DNA of 64,000 bases. It comes from Ophiobolus disseminans (taxonomy: Eukaryota; Ascomycota; Dothideomycetes; Pleosporales; Phaeosphaeriaceae). Position numbers and translations under genes: made by a program. The number at the start of each line of letters is the position of its first letter. The first letter of the stretch is position 1. The stretch spans positions 62,001 to 126,000 of the forward strand of contig MU006240.1 of the NCBI GenBank assembly GCA_010093685.1. Reading direction: 5' to 3'. Positions 32,248 through 43,888 of this stretch are shown in pieces. The notes beneath the pieces were generated by a model. The model was not told the origin of the DNA. It saw only the letters and a program-made list of their open reading frames with translations, and ran no database searches.

Positions 32248-33230
32248 TTAAACACCATTCTCAATGAAGTCGAGTGCGGCGCTCAGATCTTCTGGGGAGT
32301 GGTACTTGCGCAGAGAGTGCACAGATTTCTGGCTGGGTGCGACTGCATGGAGTTTCCAAATTCGCTTTGGGAAATCTGCTTCGGCTCTTTGAATGCGCTG
32401 TTCGCATGTTTCCTTCATTTTTGAGAAATGTCTTGCTGCTCCCAGGGTTCTGCTAAAGAATGTTAAAGAATAAGGGGTGACGGAATGCATATTGACAACT
32501 CGAATTCCGGCATGATGTCCAAGGTAGATGATTTGACATAGCTTGCGCATCCCAATAGAGCCGTTCTGGTCAGAATCTATTTTGAAGGTGAGATTTGGGT
32601 TTTGGACCAGATTGCTAGTTGTGCGACTCTTCAAAAAGTAGTCGTAATCTTCGACGGCCTTCTCGAACTGTAAGCTTGCAATAGGAGGGGCTGAGCGCCC
32701 GTCGAAGTGCAGTGTGTTAAACCTCGGCCAAAGATTCAAGGTCTGAGTTGGCGACAGATACTGAGTCGGGTGATAGGGCTGCCGTGATCAGATCCCATCA
32801 AAGCCACGTCTTTGATAACGCCGATTCTTGATCCAGGCGCTTCTGATTTTCAGCACCATACCAAGCCTTCATTGGAGCTCAGCGCGTACTCCGCGATCAT
32901 GAGTCGTAGTTCCACAGGTAGTTTCACGAGAGGGAATGGCGCTGGGCTTAGCGAGACGATGACGGAATGATGTCCAAATTCCGGCTGTATGCGCCGAAGA
33001 TTGAGCACTTCTTGGACAATGGTGCGGAAAGCGGGGACACAGAGAAAGCTATACACATTCAGTACGATAATGCTTCGAGTCTGCAACAATACTTACCGTT
33101 CGTCCATCTCCTTCATGAGTGAGCGCTCGCTCGCAGGCAAGCTTTCGCATTCCTCATTTGACACCACGCCGAGGTTGTTGTTGTCGTCGCCGCCGCCTGT
33201 TGGCAAGTTTGATGGAGCGAGAGGATTCAT
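32248..33230 (-). CDS. F-box-like/2EXR-like family protein, intact tandem copy
   Basis: Exons 33097-33230, 32862-33048 and 32248-32778 give 283 residues; the introns are 48 and 83 bases, both GT..AG with good branch points (ACTGAA, CTGATCA). The start is MNPLAPSNLPTGG. Exon 2 has FLCVPAFRTIV and ends in the core PLVKLPVELRLMIAEYAL, the N-terminal motif of the large fungal F-box-like families. Exon 3 begins PYHPTQYLSPTQ and holds RFNTLHFDG, with a charged end DLSAALDFIENGV. The motif LPxELRxxIxEYAL is used in such proteins as a short F-box-like or 2EXR domain; partners and targets are unknown. Two damaged relatives follow upstream on the same strand at 33651-34641 and 35128-36333. Confidence 0.7.
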
Positions 33231-33650
33231 CGCGACTACCTGACGTGGGAATGGTACAAGGTGGGTGGTGAGCGCCAAGGTGACCAGCCTTAGAATCCGA
33301 AGTGACGTTGCTGTTGAGGGGCTTGGGTGAGCTAGAAAGGGAAAGAACAAACGGGGTGGCTTGGCGCACGCGAGGTCAGGTGACTTCACATTCACCCCAC
33401 GACATTTCGACTTCATGCAGCTGCTACCTCGATTCGACTAACCATATAGAATGTGCAATTTGTTTCGGAAGAGATTTGAATGCACATCCAGTGTTTCGTG
33501 TGATGAGGACAAGTGCCATTTCTCTAAATCGTGATTACCTCAACCGTACTGGCTGTTGCTCTATTCTATCCGTCCCATAACAAGCCAATGCAATATATTA
33601 TCATTGTCTGAATCTCATTCATCATCAGCTCTTAAGTTTCTTGTCTTCAA

Positions 33651-34641
33651 TTAGATACCGTCGTTTATATACCCGAGCGCGAGCGAGTAGTCCTCATCCG
33701 ACAGATACTGTTGTAGAACGTCCAGGCAACTCCAGGGGCGAATATCTGGGAAAACGCGCCAGGTTCTCGGAATTGTAGCCATTGATCTCTGACACATGCG
33801 TTCTTGATGCCATGCACCTTTCAGCATGAATGTATTCGCGTGTTTGCTAAGGTTGCTAGACCCCTCGATTTTCCAGCCCAACTCCACGACTTTCAAATCA
33901 AGACCTCCAATAGCCTGGGTCAGCTCAGTTAGTCTGAGTATCTGGTCTTTGTGGCAGCTGATAGCTATTCCTTCAACTGCGAACGAGACGGTAGCAAGTA
34001 TTGCCTTGTCGGCGTGGGAGAGAAAGAACTGAAGGTCGTCGATAGCGCAGCGGAAGATTTCGCAGAGCTTGCGAGGGTTATTTCTGGCATGTACACCACC
34101 ATTGAAGCAGAGAGTACTGTCCTTCAGCCACATTCCTGAGAAATCTTGATGTAGCTAGCGAGATAGGGAGAGCCAATTGGGCGAGTGCCCGAGGGGGCAG
34201 GAAATAGAGGTGTTAGTTGTGAAGCCGCTGATACGTTTACCATTGTGTTTAGTAGCCCATTTCCATTTGAGGCATTTGTTGTCTGCAAGTGCCTACCCCC
34301 CTATGATGAGGCACAGCTCGGTCGGTAGCTTCATGAAAGGGAATACCTTTGGCCCACCCGAAAGGGGCGGAGAATTCAGAGTCGTATGTAGCGTCTTTTG
34401 AAAGCGACGATCATTTAGGAACCTATCATAGTATTAGTACTATATTGCGATACCGTAGATGTACTTTGTTGCCCTCACCGCATGTTCTTCTCCATGAAAG
34501 TGGACGCTCCGCTGGGTTCAAGCTTTCGTAACCCTCACGTAGCAGTGAGATGCTGACATTCTCGTCAGTCCTAGTGCTAGGTTTGACGGTGATGCTGTGA
34601 GTGTCGCTGGCCTGCGCTTCGGTTGACTGAACAGCTCTCAT
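33651..34641 (-). pseudogene. F-box-like family, broken tandem copy B
   Basis: The layout follows the intact copy. Exon 1 begins MRAVQSTEAQ and has SLLREGYESLNPAERPL; the expected MEKNMR end before the donor is in the next frame, so a small indel has shifted it. Exon 2 starts FLNDRRFQKTLHTTL and reads FPFMKLPTELCLII, but then has a TAG where the family has Tyr in EYAL. The last part is intact for 160 codons (MWLKDSTLCFNGG on to DYSLALGYINDGI) and aligns with the last exon of the intact copy (FNTLHFDG ... ALDFIENGV). No functional full-length product is expected, although the long clean 3' frame shows that decay is recent or that the exon is still used. Confidence 0.6.
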
Positions 34642-35127
34642 TGCGTATTGATAGTCGAGTAGATAAAATGCCTAAGTTAAGTGGAAGTGATGTTTCGAGT
34701 AGAAAGGGTGTTGCAAGAAGTGACACCGAGGGAAAGGTCAGAGGGGCGCAAAGCTAGTATTTCCTTAGCGATGTTCCGTCTTTCATAGTAGCAAACGACA
34801 ACCTTTACTTACTTCGTTCTTTTACTCAAATTCTTTCCGTGCTGGTCGAAGTTTTGGTTATGCGCCCCCATTCTTCCACATATCCCCTCTGCTGTTACTT
34901 TCATGCATTGACGCTCACCAACGGCGATTGCGACCCGAGAACGAACAGTTGTTGCTTAATGAAATATACAAAAAGAAAGGTGAATTCATGTGCTTCTAGG
35001 CGTGGTTTTATACATTGCAAGAGGCGTCTTACGGATTTGAGTAGACTATGCTTTTGAATAATGCCAATCTGTGGACTGGGGGTTGAGTGAATACCCTTCT
35101 GATCGGGCGCCACCCCTTATCTTTCAC

Positions 35128-36333
35128 CTACAAGCCATTCTCGTACCAATCTTGGAACAAAGTCTTTTCCTCTTTCGAAAGAAACCCAATCGCTCGTTTC
35201 GGAATCTTGCACGGCTTGCCAAAGCGTTTTGGCTCGGGCTTAACGCGCCAGGCTCGTCCTGTAGTGTCTGTCTTGTCTATCGTGCTTTTCGCTTTGTGGC
35301 CCTCGGAGGTGAAGGATTGAATGTATTTTCGCATGAGTTCATCTTCCGATTTGCAAGGTTTGCCGTCTTTTTCCTTCTCTTTCAATTCTTCCAGTTGGTC
35401 CTTTGACACCGCCCATACTTCCCACCTACCAAGGTACATAGTAATATGTAAACCTTTTGTTTCACTAGCAACATCTCTCATGCAAAGCATGTGATGTTTT
35501 GCAGGTTTGCCTTTAGATCCGGTGGAACGAAGCGCTTGAGATAATCGAAAGCTTCGACGAAAGCCTCAAGCTGGATGCCAGCAAAATCCATCAGACTGCT
35601 CTAGCTTAGAGGAAAGTACCGCTCATGCATGGTATACAAATTGAAATCAATGACGTTGACGTGGAACACCATGCCTCGAGTTTCGTCATAGATGGTTTTG
35701 CAGGTCCGAGCCAGAGCGTTGACGTCGTTGAGATACTTACTACCGACATGTTGTTATAGGGTAGCAACTCGCGAGCCTGCTCCAAATCTCTTCCAGACCT
35801 GGAATAAACCAGCAGGCTCATAGAGGGCGTATTCTGCGATCATGATACGCAACTCGGCCGGAAGGGCCATGAGAGGAAATCGGCATATTGATCTTGGTCC
35901 TGACAGTGTTGAAATTGAGGCTTGATCTGGACTGGAAATCGTATCTGATCCGCGGTTCTCGAGCTGAGTATCGTCTGGAGGGTCGGTGGCGGTGCTGTTG
36001 GTGACGTCAAGATCGTAGCTCATTGTGTTTCGGAAAGCAGGGCTGGTGATGAATCTGGCATACTTAGTTAGCCTTTTTTTTGGACGTATGAGTGATTCCT
36101 GTCGTTCACCTTCCGAACATTCTGGGTAAAGCCGCTTTCTCGGACTCACTGAGAGCATCGTAGAGGTCACGCCGCACCATCAAGGTGTTGGTGTTGTCTT
36201 GTGAGTCTACCGCTAGGACTCGCAGTTCAGTGCGATCGCTATTTTGCTTTTGGTGTGACGTGGATGGGCGTCGCCCGGAGTCGGCGAGCTGTGTGGCACT
36301 CATGCCGCCGCTGTCGTTGTCTTCCGAGGCCAT
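35128..36333 (-). pseudogene. F-box-like family, broken tandem copy C
   Basis: Exon 1 (36110-36333) starts MASEDNDSGGMSATQLADSG and ends LPRMFGR. Exon 2 begins at 36054 with FITSPAFRNTMSYDLD and has the family core FPLMALPAELRIMIAEYALY. After a possible intron the frame reads YLNDVNALARTCKTIYDETR, VFHVNVIDFNLYTMHERYF and then meets a TAG near 35610. Reading on gives SLMDFAGIQLEAFVEAFDYL before a one-base frame change near 35490. The final 120 codons are open to a stop at 35128. One stop plus one frame change suggest a dying gene; an intron at the TAG would have to be shorter than normal. The gene is the longest member of the tandem set. Confidence 0.55.
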
Positions 36334-37024
36334 GGTTCTCGTCGCGGAGCCTCGTCGCTTCCGTCGAGATAGATTGCCGAGTACAAGTAGAGAGCTCAGG
36401 GTTAGTGTTTTGGAAGAGTGGAGGGAGGAGGTTTAGGAACTTGTGTATGAAGGTTAGCTCGAGAAGAAGGCAAACGGCCTTGAGCCGCTAGTGGGGTGGT
36501 TTCATTGAGTTGTGATGTGAGAGCTCTCGGAATCGCGCAGTAAGCCGATTCGAAAATCCGTTTGTCTAGCCAGAATAATCACAAACTTATTTGACTCTAT
36601 TCACTACAGTATTATCATGCACGGCGGGTGCTGACAGCAGAAAATACGTGTGTTGCGAGAAGGCACCTTCGAGCGCGCCAGATTGGCGGTATTGCGTGCA
36701 TTTACGTGTGATAATCCCCTGCGTGATGAGACGCGTTGTGTTGGTGAAGGACCCATAGACATGTCAAAATGAAATGAATTGTTGAAGATGCGGGGCGCTC
36801 GGCGAACTCCTGCGCCAAAACACGGCGCTCGGCGTTGCATCCCATCGTCATACCACACCCTTCCACGAACACCTTCCTGCAACACTTCAAACCCGGGGTG
36901 TGACAGAGACCGTCTTATCACAGCAGCGAATCCAAGAGACTAGAGCATCGGTTGAGGTTTGTATCTCCAGGCGCAATGGTGCGGGTACTTCTAGAACCCT
37001 CGTTTTCACCCGCATGGTTACTGA
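36334..37024. other. Intergenic between tandem family and Zn2Cys6 gene
   Basis: This is the divergent spacing between copy C and the regulator on the plus strand. An ORF of 105 codons on the minus strand at 36604-36921 has no conserved feature. The first exon of the regulator may lie within the 3' half of this stretch. Confidence 0.4.
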
Positions 37025-39532
37025 CTGGAACAGACGGGAAATCTGTTCCCTGCACGTCTACGCGAGTCGCATCAAGACAAGCGCCAGAACACCAACTTCC
37101 GTCGCAATGGAAAACTACAGGCTTGCGAGCCTTGTAGGAAGGGAAAGCTTCGTTGCGATCATATGGTGCCAACATGCGGCAGGTACAAGCTCTCCCTCCA
37201 CCTTTCAAGCGACCTTTGGCTGATAGTGTGAAGATGTGCAAAACGGAACAAGCCTGATCGGTGTGTATACCATCCCGCGCCCTTGACAAAGGCGCCAAAT
37301 CTACACGATACCACTTCCGATGCAGGCAGTCCTCGCGTCAACAGCTTCAGCACGGCCTACAACTCACCAACAGATCGAGGTACCATTCGCGATGCGTTCT
37401 ATCCAGATCCCAAAGGAGTGAAGCATGCTGGCCGCTTTGAACCCGTGTTGTCGTTAGATGGGTTTTCAGCCTCACCGGAGCTGTATCAAAAGGCGTCTGG
37501 TGACGAGCTTTACAAACGACTGCCAATTGACTACAGTCGGGTCGACAGTCTCGGTCTCGATAGCGGTGCTAGTTTCATGAACCAATCCGCCGTGCTAGCG
37601 GAGAATGAGCTCAGCATAGGCATACAGCCACCGAACGACGACACATCTACTATGGCAAACGTGTCACAATCACACATTGAGCGTGGTGTGGTCGTACTTA
37701 CCATATTGAAGGATCTTCCGGCTATCGAAAAGTACATTGATAAGTAAGTAATACCGGTGTTGCACCGTCAACATATCCAGCTGGTCTGTAGCATTGCTCA
37801 TCATTGAACACTCAGATGGTTCTCGTTTGCCGGCGGTATTGTTGTGATCGAGCCAATGGTGAAGACCTTCCTCGAGGGACTGGCATCCACTTGGCACAAA
37901 ACGCTCGAGTCCCAGAAGCCTGCAGATCTGCGGTTAATGTCTGAGAGAATCTGGGAGAACACACTCAAACCCATGTCCCGGTTCCTGAACAAACGTACGA
38001 CCCCTCGCGAGTTCTGTGCCAACGTCACTGGCGCCTTTCTGAGATGGGAAGTGGTTGGCATACTTGTGACGCTGGTATCGCTTGTGGCTCAGTCACTGAA
38101 AGGTAAGCTTTGTTATAAGCTCGAGGCTTGCTTTCGGCACGATTGGTCGATGCTTACATCTACGCAGATGGTGATCCCATATTCTGCTCGCATGATGATG
38201 CTCCCATCGACCGAGCCGCGCTTGCCCTCAAGATGCACAACGCTTCTGAGTTGTGTGTGCAGTTCTGCGACGAGTTCGGCGTGTTGAACGATCCATACTT
38301 GTGGTTGCTATATGAGAATTCAATTGCGTACTGCTCGATGCGCTCAAAAGGAAGTAAGTTGATGCACACCTCACCACTGACCGCCGTCTTTTCGACCATC
38401 ATCATTAACAATAAGCAAAGGTTATGAGAGCTCGAAGAAGAATGCTAACCTTGCAACTGCCTTATTGGACTGCAATCTACACCAGGAGATCAAAGTCGAC
38501 GACCGTACACCTTTCTTCATGGCCGAACTACGCAAGCGACTCTTCATATGCGCCTACGACAATGACAAGTACATGGCTTCGTTCAGTGGACGGCCGCCAA
38601 AGCTTACAAGGCATTACTGCCTTCTACAGATACCGTTGGACCTGACAGACACGCAGACAATGTCTGATGGTTTGGAACTTGAAGAAGCGATCCAAACCCT
38701 GGATGAAGAAGGCTGGAACCAGCAAGGCAACGTTCAAAGATCTACGTTTGCCCGCTTGTCGGCGACGAATGCTCTCCTTACAGAAGAGATACTCGAGCTG
38801 TCTTTGGGTAACCTGCCACAAGATGAGATTGTGCGACGCGCCACGGACGTTGAGATGCGAACGAATAACCACTGGCAAGAATTGCCTGGATTTCTCCGAA
38901 TCGATGCCGACGATCCTTGGAGCATCAGACGATCACCACTCGAGTCTCTATTTCTTGCCTTCATCCGGCTCAACCATCTGGACCATCACTTTATGCTGCA
39001 ACGTACTCTGAGCAAGAAGACCACCGCTGGAACCTCTGACCTCCTTTCTGTGTGCAATGACATCTTCCAGTTCGTGGTCTTAATGGTCGATCAGAAGGAC
39101 CATTTCCGGGACTTCCAGATCGACTTTGTTCAGATACTAGCAAAGCACGGCATACCCACAGCCGCGGTTCTAGCAGTCGAGCTCTTACGCCAGGAACAGT
39201 ACCCTGATTCTGTATCAGCCACGACGTTCCCGTTGCACCGATCTGATACAATCCAGAGCCTTTCAGTCTTCGTCGCATGCCTGGGTGCCATCAAGCCCGA
39301 TGCTAGTGGGTATCAAAGCTGCGATCGAGGCCGTAGATTCCTCAGGAAGATTCTGGACATGATTCTTGGTCCTGGTCCGGCTGCAGCGCGAAGTCTCCAA
39401 ACCCTGAACGGAGGCATCGACAACGATCCAATGTTTGGCGCTGCGCCTTTGCAATCTGGAAGTGATGGCGACTTGGTGCAATGGCTTGATGGCATGGACT
39501 GGGATCAAGACAGCTGGATCAACTTCAGTTGA
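37025..39532 (+). CDS. Zn(II)2Cys6 transcription factor with fungal regulator domain
   Basis: The zinc cluster is split by an intron. Exon (..-37182) gives LQACEPCRKGKLRCDHMVPT, then CGR; exon 2 from 37234 gives CAKRNKPDRCVYHPAPLTK. Joined, the spacing is C-X2-C-X6-C-X6-C-X2-C-X8-C. Further exons are 37234-37743, 37816-38102, 38168-38353 and 38421-39532, all in frame. The long C-terminal part (WFSFAGGIVVIEPMV, then RLFICAYDNDKYMASFSGRP and RHYCLLQIPLDL) is the fungal regulator domain, and the end is DLVQWLDGMDWDQDSW. The frame is open only from 37025, after a TGA, and has no ATG before the cluster, so the true start lies in an exon further upstream that I cannot place. The left coordinate is only the limit of open frame. 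Target genes are unknown. Confidence 0.85.
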
Positions 39533-39991
39533 GCTCGTATCAATACTTGGGTCGCAAACCCAAGACCTGCGGCCGTACCGCAGAGGCATCGCATTTGCCA
39601 GGGACACGGCCTATTCACAAGATTTCGGGTCCAAAATTTTTACCCTATCGCGCGAGTTGTTCGCATTCGGCAACGGATGGAGCAAGAAATGTGGCGTTGC
39701 GATGTGCTTGTGATTGGTTAAAGGCACCACACCACTACTATCCCCGACATACGTCACGACTCGGCCGTAAGACCGCCACCTCAACGGTACAACTACAGTC
39801 TCAAGCCACGACCTCACCTTGTTCAGTAAGAGCAGGCATTCTAATTACCCCGGTGTAGATTTTGATTCGCATCAAACAATTCGCAAGACTTCCACATAAA
39901 GGTAAGCCTGCGGCCTTTCTATCAGCACCTTTTTAAAGCGAGTTTCCGGCTGAACATCGCACCTACATTTGTTTCTAAGTCCTTAATCACA
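39533..39991. other. Intergenic, no gene recognised
   Basis: The 3' flank of the regulator and the promoter of the small PPxY protein gene. No features beyond short chance ORFs. Confidence 0.45.
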
Positions 39992-40563
39992 ATGTGCCGC
40001 AGTCAACGTCAACAACGGCATCCATTACAACAGGCACTGTTTCAACCAACGCCTCCTCTCGTGTTCCGACCACGGGGTTATTGCGGCTCTCGCAGGACGC
40101 AACGTCAAGCTTATACTCAAAACATCGATCAAGCACAACAGCAAGACTTTCACCCGCTACTTCAGACCAGACCGTGCCATTCAATGGCTGCTCTAATCGC
40201 TGTTGGTGTAGGCATGGGTGCTGAGAAGCTGGGGCGAAAGATCTCCGAGAAGCGACTCGAGCGCAAGGAACAGAAGGCCGCAAAAGTATACTGCCTCATA
40301 TGCGCATTCCAAATCGAAACTGACTCTGGAAACAGGAACGAGACGCGATTTATGACCATGCTGAGTCGTCATCCGCAAGTGCGGCAAATACTAAGAGTTC
40401 GAGACATCCACGAAAGCAGGAGAGAAAGAGCGAGGAGGTGCAACGAGAGAAGGACACAAGTCATGAGCAACGCCGCAGTATGAGCTCAGAGAGATCACTG
40501 CTGCCAGATGATCCGCCACCAAGGTATGAGGAAGTGGTTCGTCATGATGCACGACGTGCGTAG
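39992..40563 (+). CDS. Small basic protein with a PPxY motif
   Basis: An exon ending at 40285 joins across an intron of 50 bases (GTATAC..ACAG, branch AAACTGAC) to an exon at 40336-40563. The core is MAALIAVGVGMGAEKLGRKI, SEKRLERKEQKAAK, then after the intron ERDAIYDHAESSS and a charged part ending LLPDDPPPRYEEVV. The start is either the ATG at 39992 (173 residues) or the one at 40184 (109 residues). The inner one is more likely, because it opens directly on a glycine-rich hydrophobic N-terminus. PPPRYEE is a PPxY motif, which binds WW domains of Nedd4/Rsp5-type ubiquitin ligases; many fungal arrestin-like and adaptor proteins use it. A role as a ligase adaptor is inference only. Reading straight through the intron gives a stop in another frame and loses the PPxY. 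Confidence 0.65.
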
Positions 40564-41556
40564 GCGCTAGATGGCCATTTAACATGTTGTCCTCTGTTCG
40601 CCTCTGAGGCATTGAAGTTTCGGAATGTTTCTATTTTGTATATACTTCCATTCGCTTGTATATATGGATCTTCACTTCAATGTCGCATTAATCCTCCATG
40701 TACATCTCTTGGTCTTATGTCTAATTTCACGTGAAAGTCAACCAGAGCGGAAGGTGGCACCACAAGAGATTACATGGAGTTGTTTGCACAAGTTGATTGG
40801 GTTACTCGTGGGCTCTTAGGTGAGCATTGACGCCCCAGAGTTCATGCGAGTGCTTTCGGAATATATGGGAGAGGTCAGGTGGTCAATATCGTGGTGAAAA
40901 GGTGAGTTTCGATCGTCATAATGTTTTGTTGTAAACAAAGGCACCTCACCGCTTTGGGCAGGTATCGTCGACTACCCAATCCGTCTAGACTCACGCTGAA
41001 CCTAATACTGCGCAGCTCTACGCAGCTGCCTGTTGTTGTTGTCGCTCCAGTCCGTTTGTACATCTGCATGCGCAACCTCGCGTTCGTCGAGTCGCCACTT
41101 ACCGGTCAATACAGGTCCCACGCGTACACCCAAACACCAGGTCCAACCGCCCGTGCCACACATTCACACGTCCGTGTAACCCTAAATTGAGGTTGATCGG
41201 CTGCTTGAAACGCAGCACCCAGGCCCGTTTCATTCCTCGTTGCCCAATCCGGCTGCGACCCCCAACACGACTTTGTTCCTTCTTACACTTTCACCTGGCA
41301 AGCTCACGAACTGCTCACGCGCCCACAGGTGCCTGCCGTTTCCAGCCCGCAGTGACCGCATCTAGGCTCAACCGCGCTTGCCACGATAAAACCGTTGCTC
41401 CCCGCTCAGATTTGGGTCTCTCACCCCACACCTCCCACCACCACTTCCCGCCCTTGCATTCCGCAACCTCGCTACACGATCACCCTCGCTAATCAACCAA
41501 CCAGTCGGCACGCGCCCTTACTTGCTACCTAAGCTTAACCACAACAAGCTTCTGAA
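40564..41556. promoter_or_regulatory. Upstream region of hexose transporter gene
   Basis: There is no gene. The last 400 bases are C/T/A-rich leader sequence. A match to the CreA/Mig1 site (SYGGRG) lies on the minus strand at 41424-41429 (CCCCAC), and TCACGTGA lies at 40727-40734. Neither has been tested. Confidence 0.4.
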
Positions 41557-43328
41557 ATGGCCCGCTGGGCTCCTTCTTCCGCTGCCCGTGGCGGCGCCCT
41601 CGGTCGCATCGAGGCGCCAGTCACAGTGCGTGGCTACCTGCTGTGCGTCTTCGCGGCATTCGGAGGTATCCTTTTCGGATATGACTCTGGCTACATCAAC
41701 GGCGTGTTGGCCATGAACTTCTTCAAGCAGGAGTTTGGAGGTGAGTTCTATGAGTGCGGCAATATGCGCTTCAAACACATGCTAACATTGCGGCAGTTCC
41801 CTCAACCTCTAAGGATGCGTACAATGGCCTCTTGTACCGCACTTGGGAGAAGTCCTTGATAGTCTCCATCCTCTCCGCCGGTACCTTCTTCGGTGCCCTC
41901 TTCGCTGGCTCTCTCGCTGATTGGGTTGGCCGTCGCTCCACCATCATGGCTGGCTGTGGCGTCTTCTCTATCGGTGTCGTTCTTCAGGTCGCTTCCACCA
42001 CTGTACCGGTGCTTGTCGTCGGTCGCCTCATTGCAGGCATTGGTGTCGGGTTCGTTTCGGCCATCATCATTCTTTACATGTCTGAGGTTGCGCCAAAGGC
42101 TGTTCGTGGTGCGATCGTTTCTGGTAAGCTCATTTTTAAACTTTGCACGTGCGATACACTTACTGACTACAATCACAGGTTACCAATTCTGTATCACCAT
42201 CGGCCTTCTTCTCGCCGCTATCGTCGACAACGCTACCAAAGACCGCATGAACTCGAGCTCTTATCGCATCGCCATGTCAATGCAGTGGCTCTTCGCTTTG
42301 ATCCTCGGCACAGGCCTCTTCCTCCTCCCCGAGTCGCCCCGCTGGTATGTCAAGAAGAACCGACTCGACGCTGCCGCCCGCTCCCTCGCCACTCTACGAG
42401 GCCAGCCCGTCACCTCCGAGTACGTCAAGGACGAGCTTGCCGAGCTCGTCGCCAACTACAAGTACGAGATGACGCACATGCAGGCCGGCTGGAAAGACTG
42501 CTTCACGGGTGGCTGGAATCCGTCGAGCAATTTCCGCCGTGTCATGCTGGGTATTGCGCTGCAGATGATGCAGCAGTGGACCGGTGTCAACTTTATCTTC
42601 TGTAAGTTCTCATTCATCCCATAAAACCATGTCGATTGCTAACCGTCCCAGACTACGGCTCCACCTTCTTCAAGACCGTCGGTCTCAACAACGCCTTCAC
42701 CGTCTCCATGATAACCACAGCCGTAAACGTCGGCTCCACGCCCCTCTCCTTCTGGGCCATCGAAAAGCTCGGCCGCCGCGCTCTCCTCATTTACGGCGCC
42801 CTCGGTATGCTCATCTGCGAGTTCCTTATCGCCATCATCGGCACCGCCGCAGAGGGCAGCAAAGCCGCATCCACGTGCCTCATCGTCTTCACCTGCTTCT
42901 ACATCTTCTTCTTCGCGACGACGTGGGGTCCCGGCGCATGGGTCCTTATCGGCGAGATCTTCCCGCTTCCCATCCGCGCAAAGGGCGTCGCGCTGTCTAC
43001 CGCATCCAACTGGTTCTGGAACTTCGTCATTGGCTTCATCACGCCTTACATGGTGGACTCCGGCTACGGAAACATGAAGACGAAGGTCTTTTTCGTTTGG
43101 GGCGCTACATGCACTGCATGTGTCGTCTTCGCTTACTTCTTCGTGCCTGAGACGAAGGGCTTGTCGCTTGAGCAGGTCGATCGCATGCTCGAAGAGACTA
43201 CGCCCCAGTCGTCGGCCAAGTGGGTCCCACATAGCACGTATGCGGCGGATGCGGATGCGGGCAGCTTGGGCTCGACGGATAAGACTGGCGTGTATGCGCC
43301 TGTTGAGCACCGCGAGCATCACGTCTAG
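41557..43328 (+). CDS. MFS hexose transporter
   Basis: Four exons, 41557-41740, 41797-42123, 42179-42601 and 42652-43328, give 536 residues. It carries sugar (probably glucose) into the cell with 12 membrane segments. Family signatures are FAAFGGILFGYDSGYINGV in TM1, DWVGRRSTIMAGC after TM2, GRLIAGIGVGFVSAIIILYM, PESPRWYVKK before the central loop, then QQWTGVNFIFYYGSTFF in TM7, LGRRALLIYGALGM, FATTWGPGAWVLIGEIFP and PETKGLSLEQVDRM after TM12. The motif order and length match Rgt2/Hgt-type high- or low-affinity glucose carriers and sensors, but the C-tail is short, so it is a carrier and not a sensor. A CreA-like site upstream suggests glucose repression. The exon joins keep frame and all introns have GT..AG ends. 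Confidence 0.94.
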
Positions 43329-43888
43329 GCTCGCCGGCGGCTACGGCTCTCTTTCTCCTCGGGTGGTACATTTCTGGCAGCGATGATGTATAATGGGCTG
43401 CATGATGGGTATCGGCTCGTTGATGACGCGTTCGAGTTCCCCGGACAGATTTTTCTTTTGTCATATGACGGTACACACGGGCTGCTACGTGAGCAGGATT
43501 ACGATTGGCATCTTCATGACTGCCAATGTAGGCGTCTACATGTTTGAAAGTACAAGCGTGGCTCTACCATTGGTTAGAGGGTACTTTTTCAACTAATGGG
43601 ATAATAATATCACGGCATACTAATGTTCTTGCCACTTTAATTCCTGCATGTGATGATGATTGACTTGAAGTATACTTCGTGGCTTTCGAATCCAAATGTT
43701 CTGAGACTTGTGTACCCTCATGTATTAGAGCTATTAGATGTTCAGCCTGTAACTGCCCAACAACGCACCCACGCCGTCGTCGGCCTCGCAACGCATGCTG
43801 GAATGGCCAGTGCAATGTGTATCACCAGGTGATTCCCGTGCATCTCCAAACCCTCCATACTTCCTTCTAGGACACTCATAGCATCCCA
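43329..43888. other. Convergent 3' region between transporter and methyltransferase
   Basis: Only 3' flanks of the two genes are expected. No further gene is seen. Confidence 0.5.

Noticed and set aside
36604..36921. 105-codon minus-strand ORF before the zinc-cluster gene
   Set aside because: No conserved feature, and part of it overlaps the likely promoter or first exon of the regulator.
42639..43322. 227-codon ORF antisense to the hexose transporter
   Set aside because: It is a codon-bias shadow of a highly expressed gene and has no domain.
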